Shown piece by piece: positions 45,461-57,835 of a stretch of DNA of 64,000 nucleotides (the first letter of the stretch is position 1; every line of letters begins with the position of its first letter). The position numbers and the translations under genes were made by a program. Source of the DNA: Ganoderma boninense (taxonomy: Eukaryota; Basidiomycota; Agaricomycetes; Polyporales; Polyporaceae); contig CM035305.1 of the NCBI GenBank assembly GCA_002900995.3, positions 3,084,467-3,148,466 of the forward strand, given 5' to 3'. Under the pieces are notes generated by a model, which ran no database searches, had not been told where the DNA came from, and worked only from the letters and a program-made list of their open reading frames with translations.

Positions 45461-48400
45461 ATGGCTTCCCGCCGACCGCAATTGGCCGTGCCAACCCCTG
45501 AGCAGATCTACCAAGTGCGCGACTACGCAAGCAGGCTGCACTATGCGTTTCAAGTTCGCCCGGCGATCGGCTCTCCATCTCGCCACAGATGGGAGAAGCG
45601 CTTCAAAAAGGATTTTTACGCGCTCCTCCCGATCCTCAACTCCGCCGATATCCAGGAGCTCCCGGACTTCGCGATCGGTTGTGTATGGGAGCACAATCGT
45701 CGACGTCAACCCGATGCCCCTCCGCTCGACATCGAAGCCATTCGGGAAGCAGACGAAAACCATCCGGCCATTCTGTCGGGTCCCGGGAAGCTCAAATACA
45801 AGCGAGCGGGCACCGGGCCCAACGGTCTGTTGCCCGAGCACAGTCTCATTACGGTGTGGTGGGATGAATTCAAAGGTCTGTTCCGCATTTTCATATTAAT
45901 AGAGTCGCTCTGATTTGTCGTTCCAGCAGTTACCCATGCGAGGCGTGGTGAGCGTGTGCCTCCTCAGGATGAGCACGGTATGTCGATCTGGACGTTCCGT
46001 GAAATGCTCCGGATGGTTTTCACTGCGCTCCAAGTTCTCCTCTGCTAATTTGTCGTCTTCCGCAGCAGAGGCATTCGGAGATGAGGGTGAAAGCGAGGTC
46101 GCGGAACCGGAACCGGAACCGGAAAACGGGGAACACGGCGGTAGGCTTCCGCATTCCAGCGGTCCATCCAGTTCAAGTTTGCACGCGGCCCGTACGCGCA
46201 GCAAGACCATCATCAGTGCGCCCGACGGCACGAAAGCTCCTCCCTCCACCAACAGATCTGGGAAGCAGAAGGCCGGAGACACGTCCGGGGGCCGTGGTTC
46301 CTCTCGCCAATCCAAGAAGACTTTTAATCAGCTCGAGAACATCAAGGAGGAGCGCATAGAGTTTGCGTATGTTAATCACGTAGGTGTGCACTCCTCCTAC
46401 GTCCCGGACGTTTGTTAACATTTCGGAACCTCGTAGCCTCGTCCCTGCGCAGCTTGTGTCGCTCGGGGACAGTCATGCCGAGTCAACTTCTTGAAGAAGT
46501 CCGCCTGCGAGAGCTGTTCGTCCGGAAAGTTGGCGTGTTCAAATGCGTTCAAGTATCAAAAGGACAACATACTCGCGTGCTACCTCTCTTTCGCGTACTT
46601 CAAACTCGTCGGCCAGCCCGGGTTTTCAGGCGAGCCAAGCTTCCACCCCAAGAAGCTTCCGCAACCCCTCCCGCCTAGAGAAAGCTTCCAGTGGTTCGTT
46701 GACCAGTTCGAGGCTGCCAAAAAATCTAACAAGGGAAAGAAGAAGGCGCCGGCAGTGGAGGTCCCGGCTCCAGACAGGTCCCCGCCCACTGACGCATCAC
46801 GGCCAGCGGTCGCATCCACCAAAAAACGCTCCGGAAGGCACACCGCCTCTGCGAACGACCAGCAGATCCCCGTAGACCCCCCGCCGAAGGCATCGCTACG
46901 CACCTACCGTTCCGCTCCCCCTCAGTCTAGGTCCCGGAACCCATCTCCTATCTCATCTACGCTCCGGGATAGCCCTTTCAGCGCAGCGCCGTCCCCTCCC
47001 GCGTCTTCATCCGCTCAGTCGACGACTTCACGTACGAGCAGAGGCCGGTCGGAGGCTCCGCGTGCCATCAGAGCACCTCACGGACCTGTGAAGGATCCGA
47101 AAGGCCCCCCGTCGAGGTATTCAACGCTTCTCATGGCCTCACAGGCCCCTACTGAAGCTATCACGCTGCCCTCTAGCGATCTCAGTCTCCACTATGAAAC
47201 CAGGCACAACGGCGACCCCTTCGAACTTGGGAGGCTGTCTGCCGTTGAAGACCAAGGCGACTCTGGTTCAGAGGGCCATACGTCGGACACAAACGCGGTT
47301 ACTGACTTAGGGAACCCTGAAGATCGGGACGTCCCATCTGGCGATGTCCCAGAGTCCTCTGACCTTCCTGGAGACGAGAAAAACAACGACGATGAAAACG
47401 ACAAGCATGACGACGATGACAACAACGACGACGACGACAACGATGGACATGACGCCGATGAAGAGAGCGAAGTTATTCAACCTCGTTCGTCGTCCCGACC
47501 TGCCCCTGGCTTGCGTGCCCGCCAGCGCGCTGCGGGGCGATCTCAGTCCACTGCGGCATCTGTCATCCCAGGCGGCGGTGTGTCTCGAACCTCTCCGGCA
47601 GAGCTGTCCCCGCCTCAGTCGGTTGTCCCCGGCATCCTTCCCCTCTCCGTTCCGGAACTTTCTGGTATGCATAATCCTTATCGAACAGTTCGTTCCATGC
47701 CCTCATGCGTGTCCACAGGGTCCTGGAGAGACCTTCCGAGACTTGCCAATCTTAAACGCGATGGCCGATACATCATTGTCGAGCATCCAGACGATTCGCC
47801 CAAGCCCACATCGCTCGGTGCTGGAAGCGGTATCCCAGACTCCAATACCCCCTCCGCCGAAGCCTCCCATGGTCGACCGGAACGTCCGACGACACCTGTT
47901 CAGAGCACGTTCTATTTCAGCCAGTCAGTCCGTTCGATGGTTGAGGAGACGAAAGAGCGTTACCGAGCTGTATCGGCCATCGCTGTCAGCCTCGAAGAGG
48001 ACTCCGCAACCCTTGGAGGCAAGGCATCCGGCATCGTCGCGCGGTACTCCTTGCTTGAGGGCGGAGTGAAAGCGGCCAAGTCCTGGACCGACGCTGTCCC
48101 CGTTCTCGTCGAACACAGCCGCACCATCGTCGAGGACCTTAACGAGGTCTTAGGCACGCTGGCACATCTGCTGTCGGTGGTATCCGGAATCTCCAACGCT
48201 TTCAGAGTTGCGCCACCTGTCCCTGTGAACTGGTTGGCACTCATCGAGATGCTCGAGACCGCGCGGAGGCTCCAGGACCTACACACGACGGCCTGGGAAA
48301 AGCTGAAGCACTTCGAAGACCAGAGCGAGCCCATCCAGCAGGAACTCTCGTCGTTGCGAGTCAGCGTCGACGATGTGCTGCACCGCCTAGATACGATGCT

Positions 48401-49016
48401 ACAGGACGCGGAGGATCAGGTCCGCCCTTTGCTTCTCAACCTGACTGAGAAATTCTCGGCGGACATTGCTCGTCTGGAGAGGAGGGTCGGTTCCCTGGAT
48501 GGCGATTCATTGGAGAATGCGGACGTTCCGCGACCCCGCCCCGCCAATCTCGGAGACCTTGTATCCTCCTTATCCGCACTAGATAGTCGTGTGGCTATCC
48601 TGGAAGAACAGGCAAGGGCTACGTCGCCCCTCGCTGTGGAACGGCATGTCACGGCATATCTAGGACGTCTCGGGATTACGGAAGAGACCCTTCGGCGCAT
48701 TGCCGCCGACGTTTACCATCCTCAAATCAGCGGCCCAACAGGCGGAAGCGCGAGCTCTGGTCCCGGCGGTCTCACCGGCATGTTCGGCGGACAGGGTTGG
48801 ATGGGCTCGTCGATGCGAACCTCGTCCATGGCGGCAGGTCCGTCGACGCGGCATATCTATCCCAGCGCGATCTCTGAACTCACTCCGCTCGCCTCCACGG
48901 TCGGTATATCCCAAACCACGGCCAATACAAATCGAGAAGTGGCGGGAAATGTGCATAGGGCGGCGACGAGATCTTCCGGGCGCGCTTTCGAGAGCCAGTC
49001 GAACGGCGATTCATAA
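45461..49016 (+). CDS. Large unknown element protein with cysteine cluster and coiled coil (about 1,100 aa)
   Basis: Exon 1 starts MASRRPQLAVPTPEQIYQV at 45461 and ends near 45874; exons 2 and 3 follow (acceptors near 45927 and 46068). Exon 3 probably ends at a GTGTGC donor near 46383 and is joined at 46453, giving ACVARGQSC then SACESCSSGKLAC. These five cysteines are spaced C-x6-C-x8-C-x2-C-x6-C, a possible zinc-binding cluster. The last exon runs open for about 2.5 kb: a Ser/Pro-rich region, an acidic run of D and N (about 47380-47450), then a heptad-like helical region (about 47930-48620; VDDVLHRLDTMLQDAEDQV) and a Gly/Ser-rich tail. The domain order (N-terminal module, Cys cluster, disordered linker, coiled coil) suggests an assembly or DNA-binding factor, but no family is recognised. 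Confidence 0.7.
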
Positions 49017-49094
49017 GTACTCATGTCGAATGTATTCATATCCCAGTTAAACATTGCAAATTTCCGAGAACGTAACATTCTGCGCGATATACAG

Positions 49095-51863
49095 TTATTG
49101 TGCCCGAGAACGTGCCCGAGTTACCCTTCCGATGGGAGCTGAGGCCTCCGGTTCTCTCGACGCAGCAGCGCGATCGACTCGGCTGCGCGCTCGCGAGGGC
49201 TTCGCCTGTCGTCCTCCCGGAAGTATCACAGGTGTCCCCCGATGAACGTCCGCGTCCTGCGAAGGCGTAGGCGTGCTGTCGGATGACGACCACTGAGCAA
49301 CGGCGCTGTCGCAAGCCTCTGTAACAGCTGCGAGGTGTTCGGCGTTGAGCTCGCTATACGCCAGGTAACCAGGAAGGTCCTCGGGCCACGACGATAGGGC
49401 GTCAGTATTGGCGATGAAGTGGAGGTCGCTGAGAAGAAGCCCGATGCCTAGGCAGTACCGCTGTACGTCGGCTGGAGGCGCAGTCCCCGACGGAACCTTC
49501 TCAACCCATTTGAATAGGGCCTTGACGTTCTTCTCCACGCACTGTGTCCCCTCCGGGACATGGCCAGACTTGTGGCCCCACGTCACCCAAAATACGGGAG
49601 CTTTACCTCGAATCACCGACACTTCCCGAATCTGTGAACCATGTGAGACGTATGAACGTGCAAAGCCGACCTTGTACATACCTTTGCCTCCATCCTCTGG
49701 AGCATAGCTTGATATGGAGCATCGTTTGCGAGGCTGCGAAGATACTCGAACCTCGCGGACCCTTCGGCCGCCACGGTTTGAGGTGCCGGGGGACTGGAAA
49801 ACGTCTCCGGGGCTGCCGCGGAATCTAGTGAGGTTCCGGTAGGTTGGGACGTCGACGGAGGTTGGCGAGTATGCCCAGCCGATGCTGATTCATGGAGCCG
49901 AGGATCGCCTCCCTGCCCGTCGACATCGATAGTCGGATGCCCCCAGGTGAGTACTCCCTCGACTTCATCGTCAGAGGCTCCGTCGAGGCCGTCCGTGGGA
50001 CCGTGCGGCGCAGATGACACCTGAACCCAGGCCTCCTCAAGGAAGTCGTCGGCGACATCGTCCCATTCGCCGGACACTAGCCCCGGAGCGCCAACAAACT
50101 CGGCATCGACCCAGGGCTCCTGCGCCTTGTGCTTCCCCTTGTCGGTGGCTGGCGGAGCCTCCTGAGCGGCATTCGTGAACGGGACAGAGTTCGCGCCAGG
50201 AGTAGCAGCAGGGGATGCTGCGGGCGCATCCCCACCCGCGGCGTCAACGGCCGCGATCTGCTGGAGAACCTTGTCAAGGTCTGCGTCGAGGGCATCGGCC
50301 ATCCGGGAGCCTCCCGGGACTCTAGGACCTGCCGCTAAACCTGCGGGAGGTTCCGAAACTCTGGATGTGTCTCCCACATCGTCCGATGGGGCCCCCTCGA
50401 ACGTAGGCGGCTGCACGACTTTCTTGGCGCGACGTGGTTCGTGTGGTGTATACGTCCCGGCGTAGATGGCGGGAAGATAGGAGTAGTTGGTCTTAGGGCC
50501 CACCTGATAGTGGCTGAAGCGGAACCTGTTGTCCTGACCTTCCGGGCGTGCTTCGATCTTCGCGACATGTTTGAAGAAGTCGACGAGCTGGTCGTCAGTG
50601 ATCTTGCTAGGATCCTCGAACTGAAAACCTTCTGGTAACATTCCGGGAGGGAAGAACTTCTCCTGGTTGTCACGAAGAGACTGCCAAGGGACAAACCGCT
50701 CCTCACGACCAGAGGCGTGACCTGAAAGATAACAACCAGGCCATGTAAGCCTTTGATTGGCAGACAACATGGATACGAGGCGTACTGTAATGGATCCGGA
50801 GGTACTCCCGGAGGATACGTTGACGGCGGTAAGTTGGGGTCGCTTTCCCATTCTCCTTGTCGGTCAGAATCGGCGTGCCGTCGGAGTGAAGTTCGAACGT
50901 AAAGGGCGCGGCAGCCTGGCGGCGCGTGCCTTGGACCAAGGCGAGCGTGTCTTGAGTGGCGTGCTCCGGTTCGAGGATGGCTTGGAAGAACGTCCAGGCC
51001 TTCCGGCGAAAGTCCTGGTCCCAGCCCTTGACGTTCCGGAACAATGGCGTAGTCGGGTCAGCGTCCGCCCACAACTCGGTCGTGTCGTACCTGCAGAACG
51101 CTCCGTGAATAAGTGGGCATTACTTTCCCTTGACAAGTGGCGCACTTACACTGTCGCTCGGAGCCGGCCGTTTGTGTCCTTGAACATGCCGTATATGAAC
51201 ACCGGCATGCCGCACTGCGTCCAGAACATGCTTCCGACTGACCGCATCCACGCTGGACCCCGCTTCTCAGCCATCCTGCGACATCATTGAGCATTCAACG
51301 AAATGTAGGACAATACGTTAGCACTCACCATGGCTTGAGTTCGTTGTCGGGACCTTGCACCGCCCAGAGCTCAGCCAGACGGACGTACGGCTGTTGTTCT
51401 TCATCCGGAAGCTCGTCCCAAAGACGATGAACTGTTTCATTCCACTGGACGATGTAAGCACGGTCGTCAGGCTCTTCACCGTCGTTTGCCTCTGCGACAG
51501 TGTCGCGGATGAGGTCGCGGTTCTTGTGGCCCCAGATGCGCATGGGGCTGAAGTCGTTGTAGATGCGAAGGGGGAGACGACCGCTGCGCTTCTCGGTATG
51601 GTTTTGGAACCAGTTGCGAACTTTCTGCGCTCATCGTGTGCTCAGCGCAAGTCCGGAGATGTTCAGTAAACATGGGCACGCACCCCTGTCATGAACTTGA
51701 CTTTGTAAGCATCAGAGTCGTCGAGCTGCCTGGATCTCAGGATGTACTTGGCACAAGCGATGCGGAAGGCCTCTTTGGTTGGGTTTGGAGTCGACCGGTA
51801 TTCCTCCAGGCGAGCTTGGAGGAGGCTTTTGTCTTGCTCGCTCAGGTCGGTTTCGTCTGGCAT
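49095..51863 (-). CDS. Unknown element protein with WFQN homeodomain-like motif
   Basis: The start MPDETDLSEQDKSLLQARL at 51863 begins a helical region. The second exon reads KVRNWFQNHTEKRSGRLP, which resembles helix 3 of a homeodomain. Then come FSPMRIWGHKNRDLIRDTV and NETVHRLWDELPDEEQQPYV, a pattern like an HMG-type or other small helical box. Later exons give TPLFRNVKGWDQDFRRKAW and a segment YLSGHASGREERFVPWQSL before a long Ala/Pro/Asp-rich linker. A C-terminal module follows (VSVIRGKAPVFWVTWGHKSG, VEKNVKALFKWVEKV) and the basic tail GRVTRARSRAQ ends at 49095. At least six introns. It is divergent from the TET/JBP gene, 383 bp apart. Function is unknown; DNA binding is an inference from the motif and the basic tail. 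Confidence 0.65.
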
Positions 51864-52246
51864 GGCCTATGAATGGACGTTCAGTAGATGGACGACATGA
51901 GTGCAACGTGCCGCGAATGTGTGCTTACGAGGTGTCACAGAATAGCGAGGCAAAGCAGGAACAGATGTACAGTGGTGGGCGGGGACAGGCAGGTGAGAGC
52001 GGTGGCGTAGCGGTGAAACTGGGCTGGATGGCCAAGCCCCACCACATGTGAACTTATAGATGGTCGGAGTGACTGAGAATGGAATGCGTCGCGGAGTAAC
52101 CACTGCGCCGTCCTCGAGCGCTTAATCGCCATCAGTGGGATGTCCAAATCGGGATAGGTCCCTGGCATGCCTTTTCGCCGTGGTGCAGACCAGTCCTCTC
52201 TTTCTCCCACCATCCCCTACCGCTTCATCCCCCCAGCTGCACCACG
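51864..52246. promoter_or_regulatory. Divergent promoter between WFQN-protein and TET/JBP genes
   Basis: 383 bases separate the two starts. A pyrimidine-rich run (tctctttctcccaccatcccc) precedes the TET/JBP ATG. Shared control of both genes is plausible but not shown. Confidence 0.45.
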
Positions 52247-53694
52247 ATGGCCGACGTTTTGTTTAACATGCCTGCGCAGTTCCACCGGCGTGCCGCCACC
52301 GCCTCTTTTATTGTGGAACTGTATGAGTTCTTCTACGAAAATGGTCCTGAGACGGACACCACCCGCGGCAAGCTTTTCGGGGAGCAGCCTGCCCCCCCGG
52401 ATCATCTCGACCTTGAGGCCGTCCAAGATTGCCAAGCGATAGCGTCCACCTTGGTTCGGGCAGTGCTAAACAGATGTAAGTCAGCCAATCAGTTTGATCC
52501 AGTGGAGCTAATGCCATCTTAGATCAAGTCGATTGGACGGTCGAGGAATACCAGAAAGACATTGGTCGGAATGTCCTCCTTGATCCCGGACGAGAGGATC
52601 TCCTCATGCGAAAATATTCACCCCTTATCGACGTCCACGAGGTTCTCAAGCGACTGGATCAGCAGCTTCCGGTCGTGAGCGAGCCTGCAGTCATCACTGA
52701 TAGTGTGGGCAACATCCTCGTGTGGTCGCTGCCTGGTGTGATCCCAGAACGTCGGCAGGTGCGGAAATTAACAGACGTGTCTCTTTGCGCGTGTTGACTT
52801 GTTTTTAGGGCGACATGTTGACTGCCACCAGATTTCTGGAAGCCCAGCTGACCGCGACCTATGCGGCGGCGGATGAACCTCTGTCCAAAACTTGGCGGAC
52901 GGCCGGGAACATATATTTTTCAAAGGGTATAGAGTGGACGTCTGGCACGACACTCCTATATCCGGCTGGGTTTGCGCAAGGTCATACGGTGTGTTGCGGC
53001 GTTATACCGTCTCGGAAGGTATCTTCTGATGTTCCGCCACTAGGGCCCCAAGTTCCGACCGACCCCGAGTTCAAATGCGAAGGCCGAACGGGTTACCAGC
53101 TGGATGCACGCATTCGAAACGGCCGGCGGGCTCTTGGACGGCATTTTGGCGGTAGCGCATCCGGCACTCTACGAGGAGAGCCAGGTTGTTGCGGAGCAGG
53201 TGTTTCGCAACTTTGGCGCATGCCGATCCCTGCTATCGCATTGGCCAACTTGTTTCAGTTCGACACAGGTGATCGTCAATCGTTCCACTCCGCTGCATCG
53301 GGACATCAGTGGACGAATCGGATGGTTGGAGCTGCTTCTCACCCTCGGAACGTACGGAGATGAAGCCGTACTTCAACTCCGGAACCTCGGAGTGAGTCTT
53401 CCGTACACGACCGGCTCCGTCGCGCTACTGTGCGGCCGACAAATTTTGCACGGTGTTCCGACGGTGGGGGGGGACCGCATTTGCTACGCATTCTACATGA
53501 ACAAACATTTGTTCAAGAAGGTCGACGCCGTTCTGCCTGGACCGGCGGTTTTACCTGTGGACAACGACGAAGGCAGCGAGGGAGAGCAGCCCCTGGAGAC
53601 GGAAGCATCTGCTGGTGAGGGAGAGTCAGCAGGTGGGGCAAAGGGTTCCGATGAGGACGCAGACGGATCAGATGATGTGGGTTCCGAAAATTAG
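52247..53694 (+). CDS. TET/JBP-type 2-oxoglutarate/Fe(II) dioxygenase
   Basis: TET/JBP enzymes oxidise 5-methylcytosine or thymine in DNA. Exons 52247-52475, 52523-52758, 52809-52990 and 53100-53694 join into 413 codons with consistent phases. The N-terminal part (MADVLFNMPAQFHRRAATAS; VDWTVEEYQKDIGRNVLL) is family-specific. The double-stranded beta-helix core holds the iron motif HxD in PLHRDISGR (His 53296-53298, Asp 53302-53304), then GRIGWLELLLTLGTYGDE, the distal iron His in QILHGV (53449-53451) and an arginine in GGDRICYAFYMNKH suited to bind 2-oxoglutarate. A 50-residue acidic tail ends the protein. All catalytic residues are present. The exon 3/4 junction is inferred from the frame. 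The gene stands directly upstream of the KDZ transposase on the same strand, the arrangement seen in basidiomycete KDZ elements. Substrate and activity are inferred. Confidence 0.87.
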
Positions 53695-53886
53695 CACGGT
53701 ATGCACGCAGACAATGACGGATTATGACGGATGGTAGATAAGGCTCCGTAATAGTCCGAAGGCGCGGGTGTCAACTGACAATCCGGCTGTGCGCCGTGCG
53801 TTTGCCCTGAGGACGCACTCTGCTTTGTGAACACCTCCCTGCTTCCCATCGCCCGAATCCCCGCCTCCACATTATTTTCGACTGCT
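53695..53886 (+). other. Short spacer between TET/JBP and KDZ genes
   Basis: Only 192 bases separate the stop from the next start, so the KDZ promoter must be very compact. An alternative in-frame ATG at 53827 would shorten it further. Confidence 0.5.
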
Positions 53887-56800
53887 ATGGCGCGCCGTCG
53901 CTTCCTTGACGCACCTCCTTTCTTCGAGGAGATGTCAGTTAAAGTGACGAAAACCCGCCGCGGATTAAAAGTGGGTTTCAAAAGTAATCCCATTGATTTC
54001 TCATCTCTTCATCCGGAAGACGTCGGACCCTCGGATTCAGCCTCCCTACATCCTACGCTTCAAACCGCCTCTGAGCCGAGTGAGCTTCCCGACATCCCCG
54101 GATACAATGAGTTCACATTCGAGGATGCACAACCACTTCGTCCAAAGGCGAAAGTAAATCGTTTTGACGTCTACGCTACTGAGAATTAAATTCTGATCAT
54201 TTGCCTGGCTTTGCAGTCCCAGAATGACTATCAAAGGGAGTATCTCGACATCCAGGACGAATACATTTACAGGCAACTCATGAGCGAAGGGCCCCCGGAG
54301 TCCGGAGTAGCGTCTTGCGGACATCGGCCAGCTTCATGGAAGTGCGTTACCTGCCACGCGGAACCCACGTTCTGTACGCAATGTTGTCGCGACACACACC
54401 ACGCGCATCCACTGCATCGCGTCGAGTTCTGGGAAGGGACGTACTATCGACCGGCTTGGCTTCGGCAGGTTGGAGTCCGGATTCATTGCGGTCATGGCGG
54501 ATCGCGCTGCCCGCGAGTGGAGGCGCAATCTGGTCCGGAAACGTCGAACCGTGGTGCTAGTGACGATCCGACCGCCGACGTCCACCTTCCATCTCTCGAT
54601 CCCACCGACGCCGGCCCTACTCCCGTGCATCTTTCCGACCTCCCCACATTCCCAGATAGCCTGGACGCAGAGACCGACGACGAAGAGATCCCATACATGG
54701 TTGAGCAGCCGGAGTCGGACTTCGAGGACGAGGACGGCGATCTATATTACGGCACCAAGCCTGACCGTCTGCTTCCGGAGGTGTCAGAGCTGCCGTGGTT
54801 TGGGGAGAGTCCCCGACAGCCTGCGCCGACGCCCAGGTCCTTCGGTAGCCTCCGCAGTGACCGCATGGTCGTCGTCGTCGATATCGATGGCATTCACGAG
54901 CTTCCGTTCACATTCTGTCTGTGTCCCAATGCTCCGACAGAGGATATCCAGCTCCTTGACCTTGGTTACTACCCCGCGACCTCAACACGACCGAAAACCG
55001 TCTTTACGAAGCGAGTGCTGGACGACTTTTTGCTCTCCAATAGAGAATGCAAGACGTCTCCCCGCAACTACTATAATAAACTTCGGCGCGTTACTAACCC
55101 TTCTTTGCCACACATGGTACCGGTAAGATAAACTCGTTGCAAGCATGCTCATAACGTCAACGCACGTAGCTAAATCATTGAATTGTATAGGACCGCTACA
55201 AGGAGTTACTGCGAGTCTCGCGTCAGTGGCGAGTTCAGCAGATGCGTAAGGCGGCTGGCTTTGGGCACCGAGATGGCGATATCGGGCCCGGAGACTTGGC
55301 AGTGCGGTGCCCGGCATGTCCGCAACCAGGCTTAAACCTGCAAGACGACTGGGAAACAGATGAAGCGCAGTGAGGATTTGAACTACCACTCATACCGCGT
55401 CGCAATGGGACTCGGTACTGACCCCTCATGCATAGGTGGAAATATACCCGTTCGGTAGTCATGGACGGCAACTTCAGTGCTCAACATCGACAGATGCGGA
55501 ACCCCTCGGACGACGTTCCGCTGGCTGATGGACATGCGTTCATGGTGGAGGAGAAACCATACAAGGAACACCTACGCACAGCGAAGGAGTACCAAGAGGT
55601 AGGCCATCTCAGCTTTGCAGAGTGAAACAGGCTGACGGACATCTACCTGCAGAAGTCGACATGCCACGACCATCGCGCCGTGTTTTCGGCAACGATAGAG
55701 CGAGCCAAACTCGAGGCTACCGGTATCGGCGCCGCTGCATGCTCCCGACACGGATTCTTTTGCCCCCATGCGTGCGTGGACTTCCAGCAAGGTGAACGGT
55801 ATGTGTTACCTGCGCGCTCATCTACCGAGCTGGTGCATATATAACGTCCGAATCAGGCAGAGGAATATGGATTACGTTCTGAATTGGATACTCGCTTTCT
55901 TGAACGGCCTCCGGAACGTCATTGTCCTGTACGACATCATGTGTCAGTACTTTGTCCATCTGTACGACCGGTTTGACAAAAGCCCCCACCTCCACATGCC
56001 AGCCGGCCTGACTATCCTACGGGGTATTGGTCAGTTCCACGTCCACGGGCACGTTCCGAAATGCTTTCCCCGTTTCTCCTGCAACTTCATCCCTGGCGCT
56101 GGCGTACAAGACGGCGAGATTATAGAGACGCTGTGGAACAAAACAAATGCCATCGCTGACAGCACGAGGGGAATGTCGGCGGCACATCGCCGGGAGGTCA
56201 TCGACGACCATATGAACGATTCGAACTGGATGAAGTTGACCAGAATGAGTGAGTGGTCCCCAAGAGCCTAACAAGCCCTATGTACTGCAGCTGACGCGTC
56301 CCGATTCAGCTGTGATTTTGATTAGGAAGTGGAAGCGAGCGTGCAACGAGTGGAAGCCCGCAGTCACAGCTTGGGAGGAACTCTCGGCAGCTTCCGATGG
56401 TGAGACTGTGGCGAAGTGGACTCGCGAGGCAGAGGCCGCGGACAAGGCTCGAGAAAAGGATCCAGCCGCAATGGATATTTACGACGTCGATGCCACACCG
56501 GGTGAGTAGCGACAGCAATGCGACACGATGTAGCTAACAGCCTGTTTCCAGTCCCAACTCGCAAGGAGATCCAGGTCATGCTCGGTGAGCAGGAGCTTGC
56601 GGATGGTGAACGATCTCTGGGTGCCGCAGATTGGATCTCAACAGGACTTCGGATTGAGGAGACCAAGTAGGTTCCGGAACTTGAACAACGCTCTAACGCT
56701 GACGGTGAACGTTCAGGTTGGGCATTGCGTATGCTGCGCGCCATACCGCGTCTGGATCGGGGACGCAAACGCGACTGTCTTTAGTCCAACAGAGACAGAA

Positions 56801-57768
56801 ATTGGCCTCCGCGATCATCGCCTTCCACAAAACAGGAAGGGAGCACATGCCCGGTCTAATCGCCGCTGAAGGCGGAGACATGGACCCTAACCACACTGAT
56901 CTAGGAGTGCAATGGGACGAGGTTCCGGAAGCGGTCGCATCCCAGCGCGAAGAGGGTGCGGCGGATACTCCGGAGACTCATCCTCATGGGCTACCATCGA
57001 CGTTCGGCATCAGAAAACTACGACAGGCCGATCTTTTGGACCTTGCGCGAAAAGAGCGGAAGCTTCGCGAAGGCCAGATGAACGATGCGCTGCAAGGTAT
57101 ACGCACTGGTATTGGCTACAAGTCGCTCCTCTACCGTGCGAAGGTACGGAACGCGTCGTCATACCGGTCGAAGCTCCGCAGCTTCGATGATGTCCATGTC
57201 GCCGACGAGGGGGTGCGGAAGCACGTACGTATCTACATGCAAAGCAGGGCAGCGATGGAGCGGCTGTTCGATCCCGAGGACGAGGGTGACCGAGTGGCAC
57301 TTGCGGGCTTCAGAAGTCGGTACCGGGAGATCCAGAAGGAAGATCTTAAAGCATCTACCGCCGTGCTGGAGGCCTTTACGCCAGGGCTCCGCAATCAGCA
57401 TTCCGCTTGGTTCTGGAACGTCTCTGACACAGAGACGGGGGACGGAAGCTCCTGGACACAAGAATGTAAGTGCACGTATTGCTCCGTGGTGCAATGGTTT
57501 GACGGTACTTGAAGATCGACGAATGCTCTGGCTACGTGCCTACGCTCGGAAGCAACGATGGGATGAGGAAGTGGTCTTAGTGCCATTCGAGATGGATTGC
57601 GTTTTGCGGTGCTTCGGGACGAAGGCTACAGATTGGGAGGGGTGGAGCACTGGAGCCCACACGCCGGGACACGCCGCGTTTGCGTTGCGCCAAGTTGCGA
57701 TGTGGCGCAATTTGAAGGACCATGCCCGCTCGGCGTTCGCGTCTGCGCGAAGTACTCATCGGCCGTAA
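53887..57768 (+). CDS. KDZ-family transposase with CxC2-type cysteine cluster
   Basis: KDZ (Kyakuja-Dileera-Zisupton) proteins are DDE-type (RNase H fold) transposases. The start MARRRFLDAPPFFEEM (53887) matches the usual N-terminus. The second exon holds the cysteine/histidine cluster CGHRPASWKCVTC, CTQCCRDTHHAHPLH, FWEGTYYRPAWLRQ and GVRIHCGHGG, the CxC2 type found with KDZ transposases. The catalytic region has VVMDGNFSAQH (Asp 55465-55467), VLYDIMCQYF (Asp 55933-55935), HVHGHVPKCFPRFS and DGEIIETLWNKTN (Glu 56116-56118 or 56125-56127), followed by MNDSNWMKLTRM. Downstream are FDPEDEGDRVALAGF and the C-terminal WLRAYARKQRWDEEVVLVPF. The last intron joins E to YRRMLWLRAY. About ten introns; no stop or frameshift was found, so the protein looks intact. 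Confidence 0.88.
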
Positions 57769-57835
57769 GAACCATGTAAACATTGAACGTAATCACTACA
57801 ATAATAGCGGAATCTGCTGATAATAGCCTAGAGCC

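Noticed and set aside
46491..49016. A separate gene beginning at a TTG codon
   Set aside because: There is no ATG there, and splicing from 46383 to 46453 joins it in phase to the upstream exons.
51600..51640. A true homeodomain gene
   Set aside because: Only the WFQN segment matches; the residues before and after do not follow the homeodomain pattern, so it is reported only as a motif.
53019..53099. Read-through coding LDARIRNGRRALG in the TET gene
   Set aside because: It is in the wrong frame for the catalytic core; splicing 52990 to 53100 gives WMHAFETAGG and a total divisible by three.
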